Positions 1-10,740 of a stretch of DNA of 64,000 bases are shown here, one piece after another. Each line of letters starts with the position of its first letter. The stretch's first letter is position 1. The position numbers and the translations under genes were made by a program. Source of the DNA: Orobanche coerulescens (taxonomy: Eukaryota > Streptophyta > Magnoliopsida > Lamiales > Orobanchaceae); contig CM065804.1 of assembly GCA_033398695.1 (NCBI GenBank), positions 36,533,501 through 36,597,500 on the forward strand, read 5' to 3'. Below the pieces are notes generated by a model, which was not told the DNA's origin, did no database searches, and saw nothing but the letters and a program-made list of their open reading frames with translations.

Positions 1-780
1 TAAGGACTTACGTACGTTAAATTACATGTTTTACGTACGATATGCCTAAGGGATTACGTACGTAACAAAGGGAATCGGATAGGACCGAGCTGTGGTCGGC
101 AGGTGGGGCCCGGCGTCGGCAGCTTTCGGCATGGATGTGGACAGGCGAGTCAACCTCAAACATTACGTACGCTATACAGGGTGTATTACGTACGTTAAGA
201 GAGTAAGTTACTGTAGCAAGTCAACGGCTATATTACGTCCGCTACGGAGAAAGGATTACGTACATAAGCAAGTGAACGAAACAGGTCAGTGAGTTCTGGA
301 ATGATGTTACGTACGCTATGTTGGATGTGTAGCGTACGCTAGAGAGCATTGCGTACGTTAACGTTGAGTGATAACGTACGTAATGAAGAGTGCGGTTTAT
401 AAAATGAAGTGTGGACTTTCATTTCCTCACGAACCAAAGAGATGTTCCTCTCCATATCCGTCCTTCTTCACTTCTAAGTGTGTTCTAGACACTTTTAACT
501 TGGTTATGAGCTTGGGAGCATGGATTTGAGGCTTGGATATGAAGATGTTAATGATTCTTGAAGTGTTTCATGGTATTATTCATCTTCAAGAGGTATGTTG
601 GATAATCCCTCTCTTCTATTTCGGATTTTGATGTTGTTGTTGATGTCTTCCTCGTATGGTGATGGTTATGGTATTATGGTTATACTTCTTGATGATATAT
701 GAGGTGTATATTGAAAAAGATGATGATTATGATGAGTATATGTTTCAAGTGTTTATGTTTTAGATATGAACATGGAATGT
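1..780 (+). mobile_element. Element A, first partial LTR (Ty3/gypsy, Tekay-like)
   Basis: This looks like the promoter half of a plus-strand LTR whose 5' end lies outside the window. An array of TTACGTACGTAA-type palindromes is followed by a TATA box (398-404) and a leader with CTTTCATTT and GAGCTTGGGAG words. The same order (array, TATA about 14 bp later, CTTTCATT leader, then an AAGGTATGT-like word) is seen on the minus strand in the LTR of element J, so A and J are probably related families. No coding potential is visible. The 3' limit near 780 is approximate; homology to J is by eye and partial. Confidence 0.6.
8..404 (+). promoter_or_regulatory. Palindrome array plus TATA box of LTR A1
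   Basis: About eleven copies or near copies of TTACGTACGTAA lie between 8 and 383 (near 8, 33, 53, 162, 184, 231, 257, 305, 331, 350, 372). Each full copy contains two overlapping TACGTA hexamers, the A-box class of ACGT-core elements bound by plant bZIP factors. The last copy ends at 383, 14 bp before TATAAAA at 398-404. I infer an enhancer-like role in the U3 region. Confidence 0.7.
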
Positions 781-2140
781 TGATATTTAGAACAAGTGAT
801 ATCACACAATAGACCAAATATAATTCACGTCTCCATTTCCACTAGACATCTTTAAAATTATATACATTATGATTTATCTTAATCCAAGCATAATATACAT
901 ACCATCATCCCGACAAATCATATTCCATGATACCATTGCTATATGAATCATAAATGAAATGAAAACGAAATCATTTATTAAACATTATGAATTGAGCAAG
1001 CATAACTTGCCTCGATACTGATACGACAAAATTGTGACCAATCTCGCCATCTTCATCTACAAGCTCCGCATCCCCAACCAAGGCGATTCATGCGACCTCC
1101 AATTCCAATCACAACACAACGGTTAATCATCAACGATCACTTAACACAACCAAGTGCAATGATCAATTAACAATACGTTCGATAACAATCAACAACCGAT
1201 ATAACCGATCAATAGACCCAATGGTTCCATAATATCTCAATTAAACATTAATCCGAAGAACCCAAACTAATCAATTACGAATCCATAACCATACTACGAT
1301 TCCATATACCGATGACCACATCAACGATCAATTCATCTCGATATTACGGATTTCATAACATACTCGATTCCAACTATGTACGGATCAAATGTTCTTATGC
1401 CCAACAAATCTGAATTCACACCTTCAATTCAATCTCATAATCCGGTGATCTCAATAACAGTTGATTCGAGCACGAAGCAAGTTTAATCAATGTATTCAAT
1501 TCCGAATCCAATCTTAAATTCAACATGATATGATTACCCCTTGTTTATATATATCAATCTCATGCCAAACTACACTTAGGATCATTCGACTCATATGAAC
1601 ATATATCCTCAAAGAAATATCCTTGTCAAATTCATAATCACAATTCGTATATCATCAAGACCGTACGGAAGATCAACTCACGATTCACATAACTTGGACC
1701 GATTCACCATTGCAAAACATGGGTAGTGAAGTCCACACCTTATTCGTACATGACCGATTCGCCATTGCAAAACATGGGTAGTGAAGTCCACACCTTATTC
1801 GTACCTGAACAGGATGTAATGCATTTGTCCAGTAGCGAAGATCAACTTCTAATTCTACCCAATCAAATTCTTCAGAGTCAATATTTATATTGTTGCTTAG
1901 TTTCAAGCTCTCTATCCCATCCCATCTAAAATTCTTTCCACCAACAATCTGCAAAGTATTCATTGTAAATCAACACAGAGAAAAAAACCCGCATAAATAC
2001 GTGAACAGATTATGGTCAGAACTGTTGTATCTTAATTCCGTTATTTCCATTCATTAGTATCTTTTAATGTCTGTTCAATTCTTCAGCCTTGTAAATCCTT
2101 ATGTGATATATTCAGTTTAAGCACCAGATCATTGCCCGTT
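781..2140. other. Gene-free stretch with inverted LTR-like sequence
   Basis: No gene is visible. Around 990-1025 the plus strand reads a word close to GCAAGATAACTTGCCTC, which is found near 59075 in the plus-strand view of the minus-oriented J LTR. This piece therefore seems inverted relative to the LTR fragments on either side. The rest is AT-rich and contains one 55-bp tandem duplication. Confidence 0.35.
1697..1806. repeat. 55-bp tandem duplication
   Basis: Two near-identical 55-bp units (1697-1751 and 1752-1806) each start GACCGATTC and contain CATGGGTAGTGAAG. They differ at about two positions, so the duplication is recent or conserved. Confidence 0.9.
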
Positions 2141-2995
2141 ATCTTCTAGCACAAACATGAAATGTGCACGATGAAAAATGCATAGGCGTACGCTTAAAAT
2201 AAAATTAACCTCGTTAACGTACGTAATGCGAGAGATCCATCAACAGCCCGCCTTTCGGCGGGTGGGACCGAACGGGGGTAGGTGGTCGGGAGTCGATCGC
2301 GACAGTCAAGTCAACGGCTATTACGTACGTAATAGTTATGTATTTACGTACGTAACGATTTACGTGTTTTAAGTCAGAAAGGTCTGATGAAATTGATTAC
2401 GTACGTAATGATCATGAGATTACGTACGTAACGACTATAACGTACATTAACCCCTTTTCTTTAACGTACGTAATGCCGAGTTCAGGTTATAAAATTATGA
2501 CTTGCCATTCATTTCCTGCTCGACCCATTCAACCTCCCAACTGAGAAAAACGATTCCCTTCCCTGCCAACTCCGTTTCTAGCCCTTCTAACTTGTGTTGG
2601 AGCTTCAGCACTTGGTTTGTGACTTGGAGATTGAAGTGTGTTCTTTGAAGTGTTGGTGTTGTTCTTCATTTTGAGGTTGGTTTCTCTTAAACTCATACTA
2701 AATCTATGCTCATGATGATGTTAGTATATAATCACTTCACATAATGTTAGTTTAAGCTAGTGTAAAACATGATAAATTAATTGAATCATGCTCAAACTAA
2801 GTGAGGATCAACATTAGGAGTATTATTATTACTTCTTGATGTATTATAACTTCATAATATGGTTGTGTTGATAATGATAGATAAAATCGGATTTATAACA
2901 TGATAATCGGAAGATGATTATAATCTCAACACTAGGATCATGTTAGGGATGAAATCCTTAATGATTAGAGGTGAGAGATACTAAACTTGACATAA
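2141..2995 (+). mobile_element. Element A, second partial LTR (Ty3/gypsy, Tekay-like)
   Basis: This is a second plus-strand promoter segment with the same layout as 1-780: palindromes at 2186-2473, TATAAAA at 2488-2494, a CCATTCATTTCC leader and a TTGGAGCTTCAGCACTTGG segment. It differs from the first copy in most bases, so the two are not sister LTRs of one recent insertion. No LTR end (TG or CA boundary) could be placed. The right limit is where the RPA-flanking repeat begins. Confidence 0.5.
2186..2494 (+). promoter_or_regulatory. Palindrome array plus TATA box of LTR A2
   Basis: At least seven TTACGTACGTAA-type copies occur (near 2186, 2214, 2320, 2343, 2396, 2419, 2461). The last ends at 2473, 14 bp before TATAAAA at 2488-2494, the same spacing as in LTR A1. 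Confidence 0.7.
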
Positions 2996-3002
2996 TGTTG
3001 CT

Positions 3003-3920
3003 GGTTCCATCAGCTTGGGATTTTGGTATTGATTATTCTTTGTTGTTAACATTATATGTTTCTCCTAACATTTTTTAAAAACTATTAATGATTTTATATC
3101 ATATTTTTGTGGATGACTATACTAACTATTACTGGGTTTTTTCTTCAGATTTGTGTTTATATCGTGCTCTCGTTATCAGGTGCATGTTCAATTTTGATGC
3201 TTATTATATTTTTGTCGGTTACTTCTTGTAGTTTGTTTGGTAGGTTTATCTGTATATATTTCTTTGTATGTTAAACTATGTTCTGATGATTGCTGATCTT
3301 TCGGTGCAGGTCAGCAAGGTTTTTGTTCAGAAGTTAGGTTTACCTAAATTGGCCTCACCCATTGCCCCTAGGAACTTTCTCATGCTCTAATTTTGCTCTT
3401 CATTCTGCGGACATCGCCCTCATTCCACCTTTTCTTTACTTGTTACATGTGTTGTGTGTTGTTTTGTATGTTTATTGTATACACATAATATGTTGATGGT
3501 TCCATTGGCTCAGATTTTTAGTACTACTCGTTTTTTTTGTTAACATTATGTGTTTTCCCTGACATTTTTAAAAACTATTAATGAATTCTTATCATATTTT
3601 TGTGGATATCTATACTGACTATTATTGATTTTCTTCTTCAAATTTGTGTTCTTCTCTTACTCTCATTATCAGATGTATGTTCAATTGTGCTGGTTATTAT
3701 ATTTTCTCCAGTTACTTCTTGTAGTTTGTTTGGTAGGTCTTTCTATATATATATATATATATATTTCTTTGTGTTAAACTAGGTTTTGATAATTGCTGAT
3801 CTTTTAGTGCAGGTTAGTGAGGTTTTCATTCGACAATTAGGTTTGCCTAAATTGGCCTCAACCATTGCTTCTAGAAACTTTCTCATGCTCTAATTTTTAT
3901 CTTGATTCTGTCGACTTGCC
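3003..3920. repeat. Diverged tandem duplication of about 420 bp
   Basis: The segment starting GGTTCCATCAGC at 3003 is repeated from GGTTCCATTGGC at 3498. Matching blocks include AAAAACTATTAATGA, CTTGTAGTTTGTTTGGTAGG and TTAGGTTTACCTAAATTGG (GCCTAAATTGG in copy two). Many substitutions separate the copies, so it is old. It lies directly upstream of the first RPA-like exon and contains acceptor-like TGCAG sites, but I see no conserved reading frame. A (TA)n run lies at about 3743-3765. Confidence 0.75.
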
Positions 3921-4189
3921 TTCAAACGTTGCTTCTAGGAACTTTATATTTGCTATATCTTACCATTCTCAGGTGATGATTGTTTTCTACCTTTGTTGCT
4001 ATAAAGAAATTTTTGTTGTCATTCCACTTCTTGTTTATTTGTTACATAGATGGGTGTCTTGTTTTCTACATTTTAATATATACAATAATTTTATTATGTT
4101 TTTAAGTTTCACAACTTTGACACGACCTTACTGAGTTCTGCGTAATTCATTATTATCTTACATTCTTCGTGAAATAATATATTCAGTAA

Positions 4190-4442
4190 ATGGAGCCCAA
4201 AATATTTTCGCTCGATGCAATAACTCCGGAAACGAGAAACTGGACTGCGAAGGTTTCTGTCCTCAATAAAACAGAACCTCGAACATTGTCACAACCCACT
4301 GCTATAAGATTTCAGAAGATGCTCCTCACAAATGACAAGGTAAATTCTTCTCTACAGCCACCATTATATCTGCTTCTTATTGATATTTTTCACATATCTT
4401 CATCTTACACCAAACAGGGAAATAAGGTCGAAGGGATGTTAT
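4190..4442 (+). pseudogene. RPA1-like gene, 5' exons (split by element B)
   Basis: The first exon (4190-4339, 50 codons from ATG) reads like the start of an OB-fold in plant replication protein A large-subunit homologues: residues ITPETRNWTAKVSVL, then a PRTLS-type turn and RFQKMLLTND. A donor GTAAAT follows at 4340. The acceptor CAAACAG ends at 4417, and the next exon begins with codons for GNKVEGM, the usual continuation of this fold. At 4438-4442 the exon stops at the GTTAT target site of element B; the rest resumes at 32288. RPA1 proteins bind single-stranded DNA in the nucleus. Whether 4190 is the true start is unknown, because a normal RPA70 has an additional N-terminal domain. No Helitron Rep/helicase was found nearby. 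Confidence 0.7.
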
Positions 4443-5044
4443 CGTTAGGAGTATGCCCTCGAATGCCACTCAAAGGATGTTGAGTGAGGGCATTGTACTT
4501 GTAATTATGTAAATCATTAATATAAGGCAATGGATGTTTCTTTATTTAATGGTAGTTACTGGCATTCCTAACTCGTAAATATACATATAGAAACTAGTCC
4601 GTGTATTTGAGAGAAAAACGTTCCACTCCTTATTGGATAAGGGGGTCGGCACTGGAAAGGTTTATAGCTCAAATACTTAATCGTTCGCAAGTCGATGAAA
4701 CTTGACTCGGCGTTAAGTTTATGTGAAAACTTGTATGACGTGTTCTTTGACATGGAGAGTGCCTGTCGAACACTAATGGTTAGTGGGAGCACACGTTATA
4801 GGTATGCTAATTGGATTAGTATACTCGAACAGACTCACCCTCGATTCGTCACACGGATTTCACTCCGAGACAGTCAATGACGAAATCGAAAGGTTGTGAT
4901 AGGTATTCGTGAACCTTCGACTTGAGGATTTATTAGGGATGTGCTTGTGATGTCAATATTTTCATTAGAGTAGTTCGACCCTATAAACCGGGAGGTGGGG
5001 GTCAACCTCGACGTGCATCTTGACGGGCAAGTAGCAGGTCCTAC
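4443..5044 (+). repeat. Left LTR of B, 5' part only
   Basis: This matches the right LTR from 13813 onward closely, including GTATGCCC, the GACAGTCAATGAC block and the GTAGCAGGTCCTAC end. Homology stops at 5044, where the LTR of element C begins. The remaining 1.4 kb of LTR present in the right copy is absent here. Confidence 0.85.
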
Positions 5045-6033
5045 TGGTAATCAGCCAAGTAAACCTGTCCATGTCAGCATGCGTTGAAAATTCAATATTT
5101 ACGGAAAGTCACATGCGGGCGATAAGGGACAGATTGGAGAAATTCCCGTAAGGGTATGAATTAAATAAATCATTCAGACCCACCTCTGAAGACTTCAGTC
5201 ATATTAAAATCAAAAGATTCGGCGCCATCACGTGAAAGTCTTCACAACGGTCAGAAATGGATTAAAATAAGGGAATCCAGCCTTGTAACGATCAGAAAGA
5301 AAAACAAAGAAGTTTATTTCTCCAACGTATGGATTTGTTACAGATTTGCAACTGCTATGAAGAAAAGCTCTAAGGATTGACAAACTATAAATACCTGAAG
5401 ATTTGAAAGAGCAAAGTACGGTGCGAACTATACTCTGAAGCAATTAAAAGCAATCGAGCGATCAAGAAATATATAGCATCGTAAAGAGTGGCATTCTCAG
5501 TTCATATATGAAGAAAGCTCTTAGTTGCAGAAGACAAAACACTCTTCTATTAAAACCTGAGTACGGGGTACTTCACTGGTTGAAGTTTCGTGACTGATAG
5601 GCATCCAAGGATTCCAAGATCGAGTGGTGCTAGGTAGTCACAAAGGAGTTGAAACGACAGGATTTCCATTGGTTGGAAGTTGTTGTAGCTAAGTTGTAGA
5701 ATCACTGGTTGAAAATTATAGTGAATTCATCTCCAACTAGTTTGGAGAAAGTGGATTAGTAGAGGATTACCCCACCTCTGAGACCATTATAAATTGCCTG
5801 CGTACTTTACTGTTTTTAGCATCATACTTAACTGCTGCATTCATACTTAGTGTTTCAGTGTTCATATTTGTGTATTCGTCATCAGCTGACTTCCGCACTT
5901 ATATTATCAATAGACGACTCTAAGTCATCTGTACCATCAGCTGAGAAACTTCTAAACTCCTTCTTGGAGAAAGAGTTTCAATAAGTCTATTCACCCCCCC
6001 TCTAGACTTATTCCTGACGACCTGTGACCTACA
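5045..6033 (+). repeat. 5' LTR of element C
   Basis: It is about 989 bp, with TG start and CA end. A TATA-like CTATAAATACC lies at about 5388-5398. The 3' end carries a pyrimidine block of seven C's and TCTAGAC followed by a short tail, a layout common in Sirevirus LTRs. A CACGTG G-box lies near 5229. Confidence 0.75.
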
Positions 6034-6035
6034 AG

Positions 6036-6047
6036 TGGTATCAGAGA
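6036..6047 (+). other. Primer binding site of element C
   Basis: TGGTATCAGAGA lies two bases after the LTR end. It matches the plant initiator-methionine tRNA 3' complement TGGTATCAGAGC at 11 of 12 bases. Confidence 0.85.
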
Positions 6048-6123
6048 TGGTTGGTTCATTCATTTCCAAAACCAGATCTATATATCTTGCATATATTTTT
6101 ATCTCTCATTTAGAATAGAACAC

Positions 6124-8193
6124 ATGCACTCTATACTACCCATGTTTTCAGTTGACGAGTATGATCTTTGGAAGATAAGGATACAGGCACACTTATCTTC
6201 TATCCATGACGACATGTGGTGCATTATCGAAGATGGTCCTTTCATATTTGAGAAGGACAACACACCTGAGGAGATTGCAGCTGGGAAGCCAGAGAAGATA
6301 CCCAAGAAGATGACGGAGCTGACCATTGAAGAAAAGAAGTTGGCCAACCTTGACAATCGGGCCAGAGATGTGTTATACCAAACTCTTGACAAATCAACAA
6401 TGGTCAAGATCAAGAATTTCCAAAATGCCAAAGAAATTTGGGATACCCTAGCCGTGATGTGTGAAGATACGGAGCTGATAAAAGAAAACAAGTTGTCAAT
6501 CGCTACTCATAAGTTTGACAACTTCAAGATGAAAACTGGAGAATCAATAGACCAAGTGGACACAAGGTTCACAGAGATCTTCAACAAAATAAACTCCCTT
6601 GTAAAAACTTATGGCAACAGGGAGATGGCCTTGAAAGTGTTAAGATCACTTAGCCCCGAATGGAGCATGAAGGCGGTGGCCATGAGGGAATCTAAAGACC
6701 TCAATAAAATAAAGATTCAAGAACTATTCTCTGACCTGAAGGCTTATGAATTCGAACTCCCAAGTTCATCATCAAACGAGCCTGTAGAGAAGGGAATAGC
6801 ATTTGCATCCGAGTCCCCCGCCAAGAACCTGTCTGATGTCAAACCTCCAAACCCACTCGATTTCGAGGAAGATATGGTGTTTATAATGCAAAGATTCAGC
6901 AATTTCCGAAAGAATTACTCCAAATATAAGAAGAATTATAAGGAAAATCCACGGAGAAATCAAAAATACGGAAGCTGGAAGGTGGAATGCTATAACTGTC
7001 ATAAGACAGGACACATTCAAATTAACTGTCCTGATCTTAAGAAGGACGAGAGCAAGAAGGAGGTGAGCAGAAAATAAGACCGAAGGAAAGCCCTCATTGG
7101 AGAAGACCAAGAGAAAGTGCAATCAAGCAGCGGATTCTTCTCTGATGATGATGAGGAATATGACTCTCTGATGGCCAACCTAGCTGATGAAGAGGTAACA
7201 TCTAAACCCTCTAATTCAAATAATAGTTCATACATATCACAAGACATGGACATACACGTGTCTGTAAATCAGCTTCTCAAAGACTTTGAGAAATTAAAAT
7301 CTGCACACCTATCTGTATCAGCCGAGAAGACCCAGCTGCAAGACAAGAATAGGCAGCTGAAAAATGACTTTGAAAAACTCATCCTAGAGTTGATTAAAAC
7401 CATATCTGATATTGAAAAACAGGCTGCAGACAACTTTAAAAACCAGGCTGATGTCACTACAGCTGAGATAAAACGATTGATTGTTTTGAATAGTGAAAAA
7501 TCAGTTGCACTTGCTCATGTTAAAGCTGAGTTTACTAAACTGACTCAGCTAAGTAAAACTCAGGTGAAGGAAATAGCCTCCCTGAAGGCGTCTCTAACTT
7601 TGGACGAATTGTGTATGAACAAAAGGCCACTATATTCCAGATCAGGCCTTGGATATGAACCTAACACTCCCTCTAGTTCTAAAACTACTTTCATCAAGGG
7701 AGAAAAACTTGTCCCGTCTATTGAGCCTAATTACAAACGATTGTTTCAAAATAGGCAGCAGCCAAGTCACAAGTCTAGGCTGCAGCCAAGGTATACAAGG
7801 CAACCACCTAGACATGAGACTAGGCAATGGCCAAGGAAGAAGCAGCAGCCCAGACAACATGCCCATTATTATCAAAGACTCCCCAAAAACATATTTCAAA
7901 ATGGGAGGGGCAAATGGAGACCTCGAGGTTATCCATACCTTCAAAATGAACAGATGTGGAGACCCCAAAGATTTTATAAATGGTCTCAGCCAAGATTTAG
8001 AAATGGCCCACATCAATTTTATGAGGCATATCCAATACACAATCCTAACAGAGGATACAGGCCCAGACAACACACACCTTTTTGGGGCAATAACAACAAC
8101 TTTCACAATCGCAGGAGAAATCAGTTCTCCAGTAAACCAACTAACCCGCGAGGAACCACACAGATTTGGGTACCTAAATCTCTGCTTGTTTGA
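6124..8193 (+). pseudogene. gag: Gag polyprotein of element C (one in-frame stop)
   Basis: Gag forms the cytoplasmic virus-like particle that packages retrotransposon RNA. Residues 1-220 match the UBN2-type copia gag domain (YDLWKIRIQAHL near the start, VLRSLSPEWSMKAVAM in the middle). A CX2CX4HX4C zinc knuckle (CYNCHKTGHIQINC) lies at about 6987-7028. A TAA at 7075-7077 interrupts the frame, but the same frame continues for another 370 codons: an acidic stretch (FFSDDDEEYDS), a coiled-coil-like segment with heptad leucines, the GLGYEP motif and a Q/R/P/Y-rich tail ending IWVPK near 8180. In Sireviruses the protease follows this point; here nothing does. Gag is therefore complete apart from the ochre codon. 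It resembles the gag of D and E in layout, not in detailed sequence. Confidence 0.85.
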
Positions 8194-9879
8194 TTCCAGA
8201 AAAGGTGGAAAGACTACTACCACATCTCCACAAATTCAAATATTGGAGGTGACAGCTACTGATGGCTGGAGTCAACGATCCTTATTCTGTGGCGCCATTC
8301 GCGGATCTGCACATTGGTCCTTGCTCCATGATCCAGTCTTCATAGACTTGACGGACGGTGGCCTTATACGTGGCATAGGACGGTCGTCCTTAAGTGGGCA
8401 CCAGAATTGATTGCTATGTGCCAAAAGGCAATCGCCCCGGACGCTGATCGCTCGGTACCTGATTTCGGTCTGGATCTTCGCTTTGGCAAGTCTGCCTTGG
8501 ATTATCTGATGCTGTCTTTAGTCGCTCGGCCTGTAAACCAACCGCTGTCGAGGCGTATAAATCGCCGCACAACAAAAAATAAATGTGGAAACCCTGATGA
8601 AGCCAAATTAAGTGTATGTGTCCTAGAATAAACACAAGAATAACTAAATCACGGAACACATAATTATGAAGAAAACCTTCATCAAGAAGAAAATAATGCG
8701 ATCTCTATTAATTATATCAATAATGGAAAAATATGGAATCGATATGAAATGAAGGATATAGATGACATCTTAGGGGAATTAATTTAATAAAATATTTTAG
8801 CGTCCGGAACAAGCTAAAATTAATGGTTGTTTAAATTAATTGGATTAATTCGTTTGGATGGATTAATTTATATTGATTGGATCAATATTTAGATTAATTA
8901 TGAATGCCATTTATTTTAATGTGTTTGATGCATTATTTTGAATGGTGATGTGGTTCATGGACTTAGTTTTGAATCGTTCGGTTTTATTCGATTGGGTTGT
9001 AAAGGCCGTTTTGAGCCTATTTATTTTACTAGAAATATTTGTATCTAGGATGCAATTTTGAATGTAAAATTTATATGTAATGACGAAGACCGGAGGAAGA
9101 TCCGTGTCGAGAAGATGAAGATTCAAGACGAAGACTTGTAATTAGATTACGGAGTTTTTGTTTCTAGGAACGGTCCATGAACTACATGTTGGTAGAAACT
9201 AGGTTGTGAATGGTTGTTCATATTGTATGAATGCTACAAACACGCTTAAATGAATTAATGTGCAAAGTGTAACATTAGTCGCGAAAATTCTCCCAAATTA
9301 TTAAGTTTATAAGGTTTCAAGGTTTTCCTTCCCTCCATCGAGTTTTCGGGAAATTGAAATCCAAACCGAATGTGCTATGCTTCCGAGTTATCGGGGTAGT
9401 CGTTCGGGGAAGATGGATAAATTACCGGGAGCGCATTGGATGCCTTCGGTTGGAGAAAATTTTATCCCTAGAAACCTGATAGGTTGCCGGGTAAGATTCA
9501 ATTGTGAAACTGATTTGCGTTGATGGTATAAACTTAACTTTTTCATGAACCATAGAAACCGTATAGGTTGAGGGGAGTGAACAAGGGGAAAAAGAAGATC
9601 GAATCATCCATTAGATGGGTTGGTGTTGGACACCACTTTATGAAAATTAATAGACTAGAAACCTGTTCGGTTGCCCTCTATTAATATTTATAAAGAACTC
9701 GATCACCACTATGAAGTAAAGCGACGATACTTCTGGATTTCACATGAGAGTGTGTTATTCCGATAAAAAAAGTGGGAGCTATGTAACAAGAATAGAAAAG
9801 ACCTTAATTCTATACTCAGATCATAATATTACAAGTCACTAATTAATTTGTCGTACTTAATGCAGACATAGCTCTCAAT
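8194..9879. other. Unassigned stretch between gag of C and gag of B
   Basis: No gene could be supported. 8194-8590 is less AT-rich than its surroundings and matches neither LTR of C nor any pol domain. 8590-9880 is AT-rich (ATTAATT words up to about 8960) and probably represents the leader of B behind a deletion. Neither the end of B's left LTR nor a TGGTATC primer site is present. Three small hairpins occur at 9473-9672. Confidence 0.4.
9473..9672 (+). repeat. Three AACC-N5-GGTT hairpins in the leader of B
   Basis: AACCTGATAGGTT (9473-9485), AACCGTATAGGTT (9557-9569) and AACCTGTTCGGTT (9660-9672) each form a 4-bp stem with a 5-base loop. Two are preceded by CTAGA and followed by GCC. The function is unknown; the position is upstream of gag. 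Confidence 0.6.
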
Positions 9880-10740
9880 ATGACAATGAATCCACTCGCA
9901 ATTCTACTCGAAAAGAACACCTTGATGGGACCTAACTTTGTGGATTGGCTCTGCAATTTGATGATTGTCCTCAGTATAGAGGCATTGGGATACGTCTTGG
10001 AGACGGACATTCCAGCGCCTCCAGTGCGGACCAGAGCCAATCAAGAAGAGATTGAAAACCACGAAAAGTGGGTTAAGGATGACGTGAAAGTCCGTGCTTA
10101 TATGATGGCTTCCATGTCTAATGAGCTTCAGAGAGCTCATTAAAAAATGACTTCTGCTAGGAAGATTCTATCTCACTTAATGACGAGCACAGCAGAACTG
10201 CTAGATATGAGATATCCAAGCAATTGTTCGGTGCAAGGATGAAGGAAGGTGATAAGGTTGGGGAACACGTCCTCAAAATGATATCCATGATCGAGAGATT
10301 GGAAGCTCTTGATTTTAAAATGGATACTTCTCTCCAAACCGACCATATCCTGCAGTCTCTCCCTGAATTCTTCTCACAGTTTGTTATGAACTTCAACTGC
10401 AATGAGATAGCGTGTAACTTAGCTGGGCTAATGAACAAACTGGTGACCGCTCAGTCTCAGATGAAGACTCTGCGGATGAAGGAATCTGCCCTTGTGATTT
10501 CTTCTGGACCTCAGAGGTCTAAGAATAAGAAGAAAAAGACCAAGAAGCAGACTAGACCACAAGTTAAGGACCTTAAAGGAAAGGGCAAGGCCCCGATGGT
10601 TCCAAAAGGCAAGAAGAAGAAGGATGCATGTCTCAAGTGCGGTGAGCTGGGCCACTGGGCTAGAGACTGTCCGATTCTTCATGGTACTTCAGGTACAGAA
10701 CTTTTAGTTTTGGAAACAAATTGTTCTGCTACTATATTTT
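9880..10740 (+). pseudogene. gag: Gag of element B (stop and frameshift)
   Basis: The first segment (9880-10143) encodes the N-terminal copia gag domain with GPNFVDWLCNLMIVL and a KW..D..V.AYMMASM motif. It ends at a TAA (10141-10143). A frame change near 10175 leads into the continuing gag (from 10224), with VGEHVLKMISMIERLE and LQSLPEFFSQFVMNF, a lysine-rich basic stretch (SKNKKKKTKKQT) and a zinc knuckle CLKCGELGHWARDC at about 10629-10670. Gag packages element RNA in the cytoplasm. The frame then runs on into protease and integrase without a break, so gag-pol was one polyprotein. Confidence 0.85.

Larger units (their letters stand above)
5045..8590 (+). mobile_element. Element C: truncated gag-only Sirevirus-like copia
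   Basis: The LTR (5045-6033) begins TGGTAATCAGCC and ends CCTACA, followed by AG and a primer binding site. A single gag of about 690 codons follows. No protease, integrase, reverse transcriptase or second LTR is present. The right limit near 8590 is uncertain. C sits in the left LTR of B, but no target duplication could be recovered because the right side is deleted. Confidence 0.75.

Noticed and set aside
8..383. CRISPR-like array of short palindromic repeats
   Set aside because: Repeats are 12 bp, irregularly spaced and imperfect, in plant LTR DNA before a TATA box; no cas genes.
1685..1963. 92-codon minus-strand open frame
   Set aside because: Created by the 55-bp tandem duplication, which repeats the same residues; no domain.
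7642..8223. 193-codon minus-strand open frame
   Set aside because: Antisense shadow of gag of C, without a known domain.
7649..8410. 253-codon open frame on the plus strand
   Set aside because: It overlaps the C-terminal half of gag of C in another frame; gag has the recognizable motifs.
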